Source: Paenibacillus guangzhouensis (GTDB lineage Bacteria; Bacillota; Bacilli; Paenibacillales; Paenibacillaceae). Taken from it: DNA of 64,000 nucleotides. The notes beneath the pieces are model-generated. The model worked only from the letters and a program-made list of their open reading frames with translations. It ran no database searches and had not been told where the DNA came from. Below, in pieces: positions 63,010 through 64,000 of this stretch. The DNA is taken from contig NZ_CP045293.1 in NCBI RefSeq assembly GCF_009363075.1, positions 1,550,001-1,614,000 on the forward strand. Reading direction: 5' to 3'. The translations under genes and the position numbers were made by a program. Numbering within the stretch: position 1 is the stretch's first letter; every line of letters begins with the position of its first letter.

Positions 63010-63708
63010 CTATGGGTTCCGGCATTCCCGATATTCGAACTCGTCGATTTTTCCCGACGTTAGGAGATAATATATGGTCGCTTCTTTATGATATGAAGTT
63101 TGTCTTGATATGCGGTTGTTGCGCTGCAGAATATCAGAGTAACGGGCCGGATAATCATAGTGCACAAGATGATTTGCCGCCGTGACGTCGAGACCGGTGT
63201 TGACGGAATCCGTAATAAGGAGAACGGTGAATTCTGGGATTTTATTAAATCTGTCTATCATCTCATTGGTCTCATGGATGGAAAGCTGTGACGTAATAAT
63301 AAGAACGCCATGGATGTCCTCGTCCGCAGAAAGCTCGTCTAATAACAGGGCGGTGACGGCATTCGATTTGGAGATGACGATTGCCTTTTCCCTTCTGTTT
63401 CTCACATCACGGATGATGGATCTCAGCATGTTCATCTTATGCGGATTCTGGTCGCACATTAGCGCCATTTGCTCTTTTATCGCCATGAGCTGTTTTTTTT
63501 CATGAATGGAGGATGCCCGACTATTACGCTCGGAAGCCGTAAAGTAATTATTTAAAAGCTGCAAGTATTCGATTTCATATTCGGGCTCCAAGGATACGAC
63601 CATCTGTTTTTCAGTTATGTTCACGATATCTGTCATCCTTCCTGCTCTTCTTATTCGTTGAATAATAGCAACGTAACCTATGATACGGTTCTCTCGATGA
63701 AACGGCAA
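63010..63708 (-). pseudogene. Superfamily 2 helicase, C-terminal half only
   Basis: About 200-230 residues of the second RecA-like lobe of an SF2 (SNF2/DEAD-type) helicase. Visible are motif IV KAIVISKSNAVTALL, motif V LLITDSVNTGLDVTAANHLVHYD, and motif VI DILQRNNRISRQTS. The ATP-binding lobe with Walker A and B is missing and is not found upstream on this strand. The 3' end looks natural. In-frame ATGs at 63708 and 63636 exist, the latter with AGGAAGG touching it, so neither is convincing. It is most likely the remnant of a larger defence or phage helicase. Confidence 0.65.
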
Positions 63709-63817
63709 GCTTCATAAAATGGAATTTTTCAACGCGAAGGCAAGAAATATTACGTGGCTAATGAAAAATATACATTGCTAGTGTAGCTGGTTATTTGTTT
63801 TATGCAGATAAGGAGTA

Positions 63818-63876
63818 TTTACGTGATGTAAAGTGTGCTTGACATCAAATTGAAAGTAAAGTATCCTTTACGTAAA
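63818..63876 (+). promoter_or_regulatory. Promoter flanked by TTTAC/GTAAA operators
   Basis: TTGACA (63839-63844) and TATCCT (63862-63867) are 17 bases apart, a good sigma-A promoter. TTTAC-GTGAT-GTAAA at 63818-63832 and the perfect palindrome TTTACGTAAA at 63867-63876 flank it. GTAAAG-TATC-CTTTAC spans the -10. The half-site TTTAC is shared by all. Confidence 0.75.
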
Positions 63877-63903
63877 GCTAGTTTTACATAGAGGTGGGGT
63901 TGG

Positions 63904-64000
63904 ATGGAACATCGCATTAAAGATTTAAGAGCAGCTATAGGGCTAACACAGGAACAGTTGTCCGAACGAGTTGGTGTTTCGAGACAGACGATCATATCCA
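63904..64000 (+). CDS. XRE family regulator, 5' end only
   Basis: The ATG at 63904 follows GAGGTGG and opens a frame that reads MEHRIKDLRAAIGLTQ and then EQLSERVGVSRQTIIS to the window edge. This is the first helix-turn-helix of a Cro/CI-type DNA-binding protein; the VSRQTI recognition helix is typical of short YozG-like regulators. The rest lies outside. It probably controls its own promoter through the palindromes upstream. Confidence 0.85.
   Translation, partial: MEHRIKDLRAAIGLTQEQLSERVGVSRQTIIS

Overview
The window looks like part of a Paenibacillus-type chromosome (spore-forming Firmicute). The clues are strong GGAGG ribosome binding sites, frequent TTG and GTG starts, a YheC/YheD spore-coat-type ATP-grasp protein, YtcP/LplB-type sugar permeases, an AraC-PhyH pair and a protein with copper-amine-oxidase-N-like stalk repeats. 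No rRNA, tRNA, CRISPR array or complete insertion sequence was seen.

Layout. 1-96 is the 5' end of a leftward gene. 468-3967 is a TauABC-type sulfonate/nitrate ABC operon ending in an ATP-grasp gene. 4339-6318 is a ribosomal-protection-type translational GTPase with a 370-base leader. 6414-8292 is a PhyH dioxygenase gene divergent from an AraC regulator gene. 8421-17201 is a GntR-controlled carbohydrate locus: two permeases, a lipoprotein binding protein, a second binding protein without a signal peptide, an SDR, an enolase-superfamily protein and a GH29 alpha-L-fucosidase. It is most simply read as uptake of fucosylated glycans followed by a non-phosphorylating fucose route. 17306-29433 is mixed accessory chromosome: M42 peptidase, stalk-domain protein, OhrR-like regulator with glutathione peroxidase, two alpha/beta hydrolases, a kinase, a frameshifted acetyltransferase, an MFS exporter with a possible leader peptide, an orphan MurD and hypothetical genes.

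29505-61801 is a hybrid NRPS/trans-AT PKS gene cluster, the main item of interest. In order it holds an Sfp-type phosphopantetheinyl transferase, a GT2 glycosyltransferase, a 560-base regulatory gap, a canonical aspartate decarboxylase (panD), a 4051-residue NRPS, three tandem CPBP-family membrane proteins with eroded catalytic residues, a 3401-residue PKS/NRPS whose KS has no AT, a possible cysteine-type acyltransferase, a type II thioesterase, a free-standing AT and an M20 deacylase broken by one base. My reading of the adenylation-pocket residues gives fatty acyl-Ile-Ser-Ser-(malonyl, beta-keto)-X-Gly. The line ends in an intact condensation domain with no thioesterase. PanD makes beta-alanine, but no adenylation domain carries a beta-alanine-type pocket. 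Free beta-alanine may therefore be the amine that releases the chain, or PanD may support CoA/phosphopantetheine supply. I recognise no known product with this layout.

62000-64000 holds a secreted protein, the C-terminal half of a superfamily 2 helicase and the start of an XRE regulator with palindromes around its promoter.
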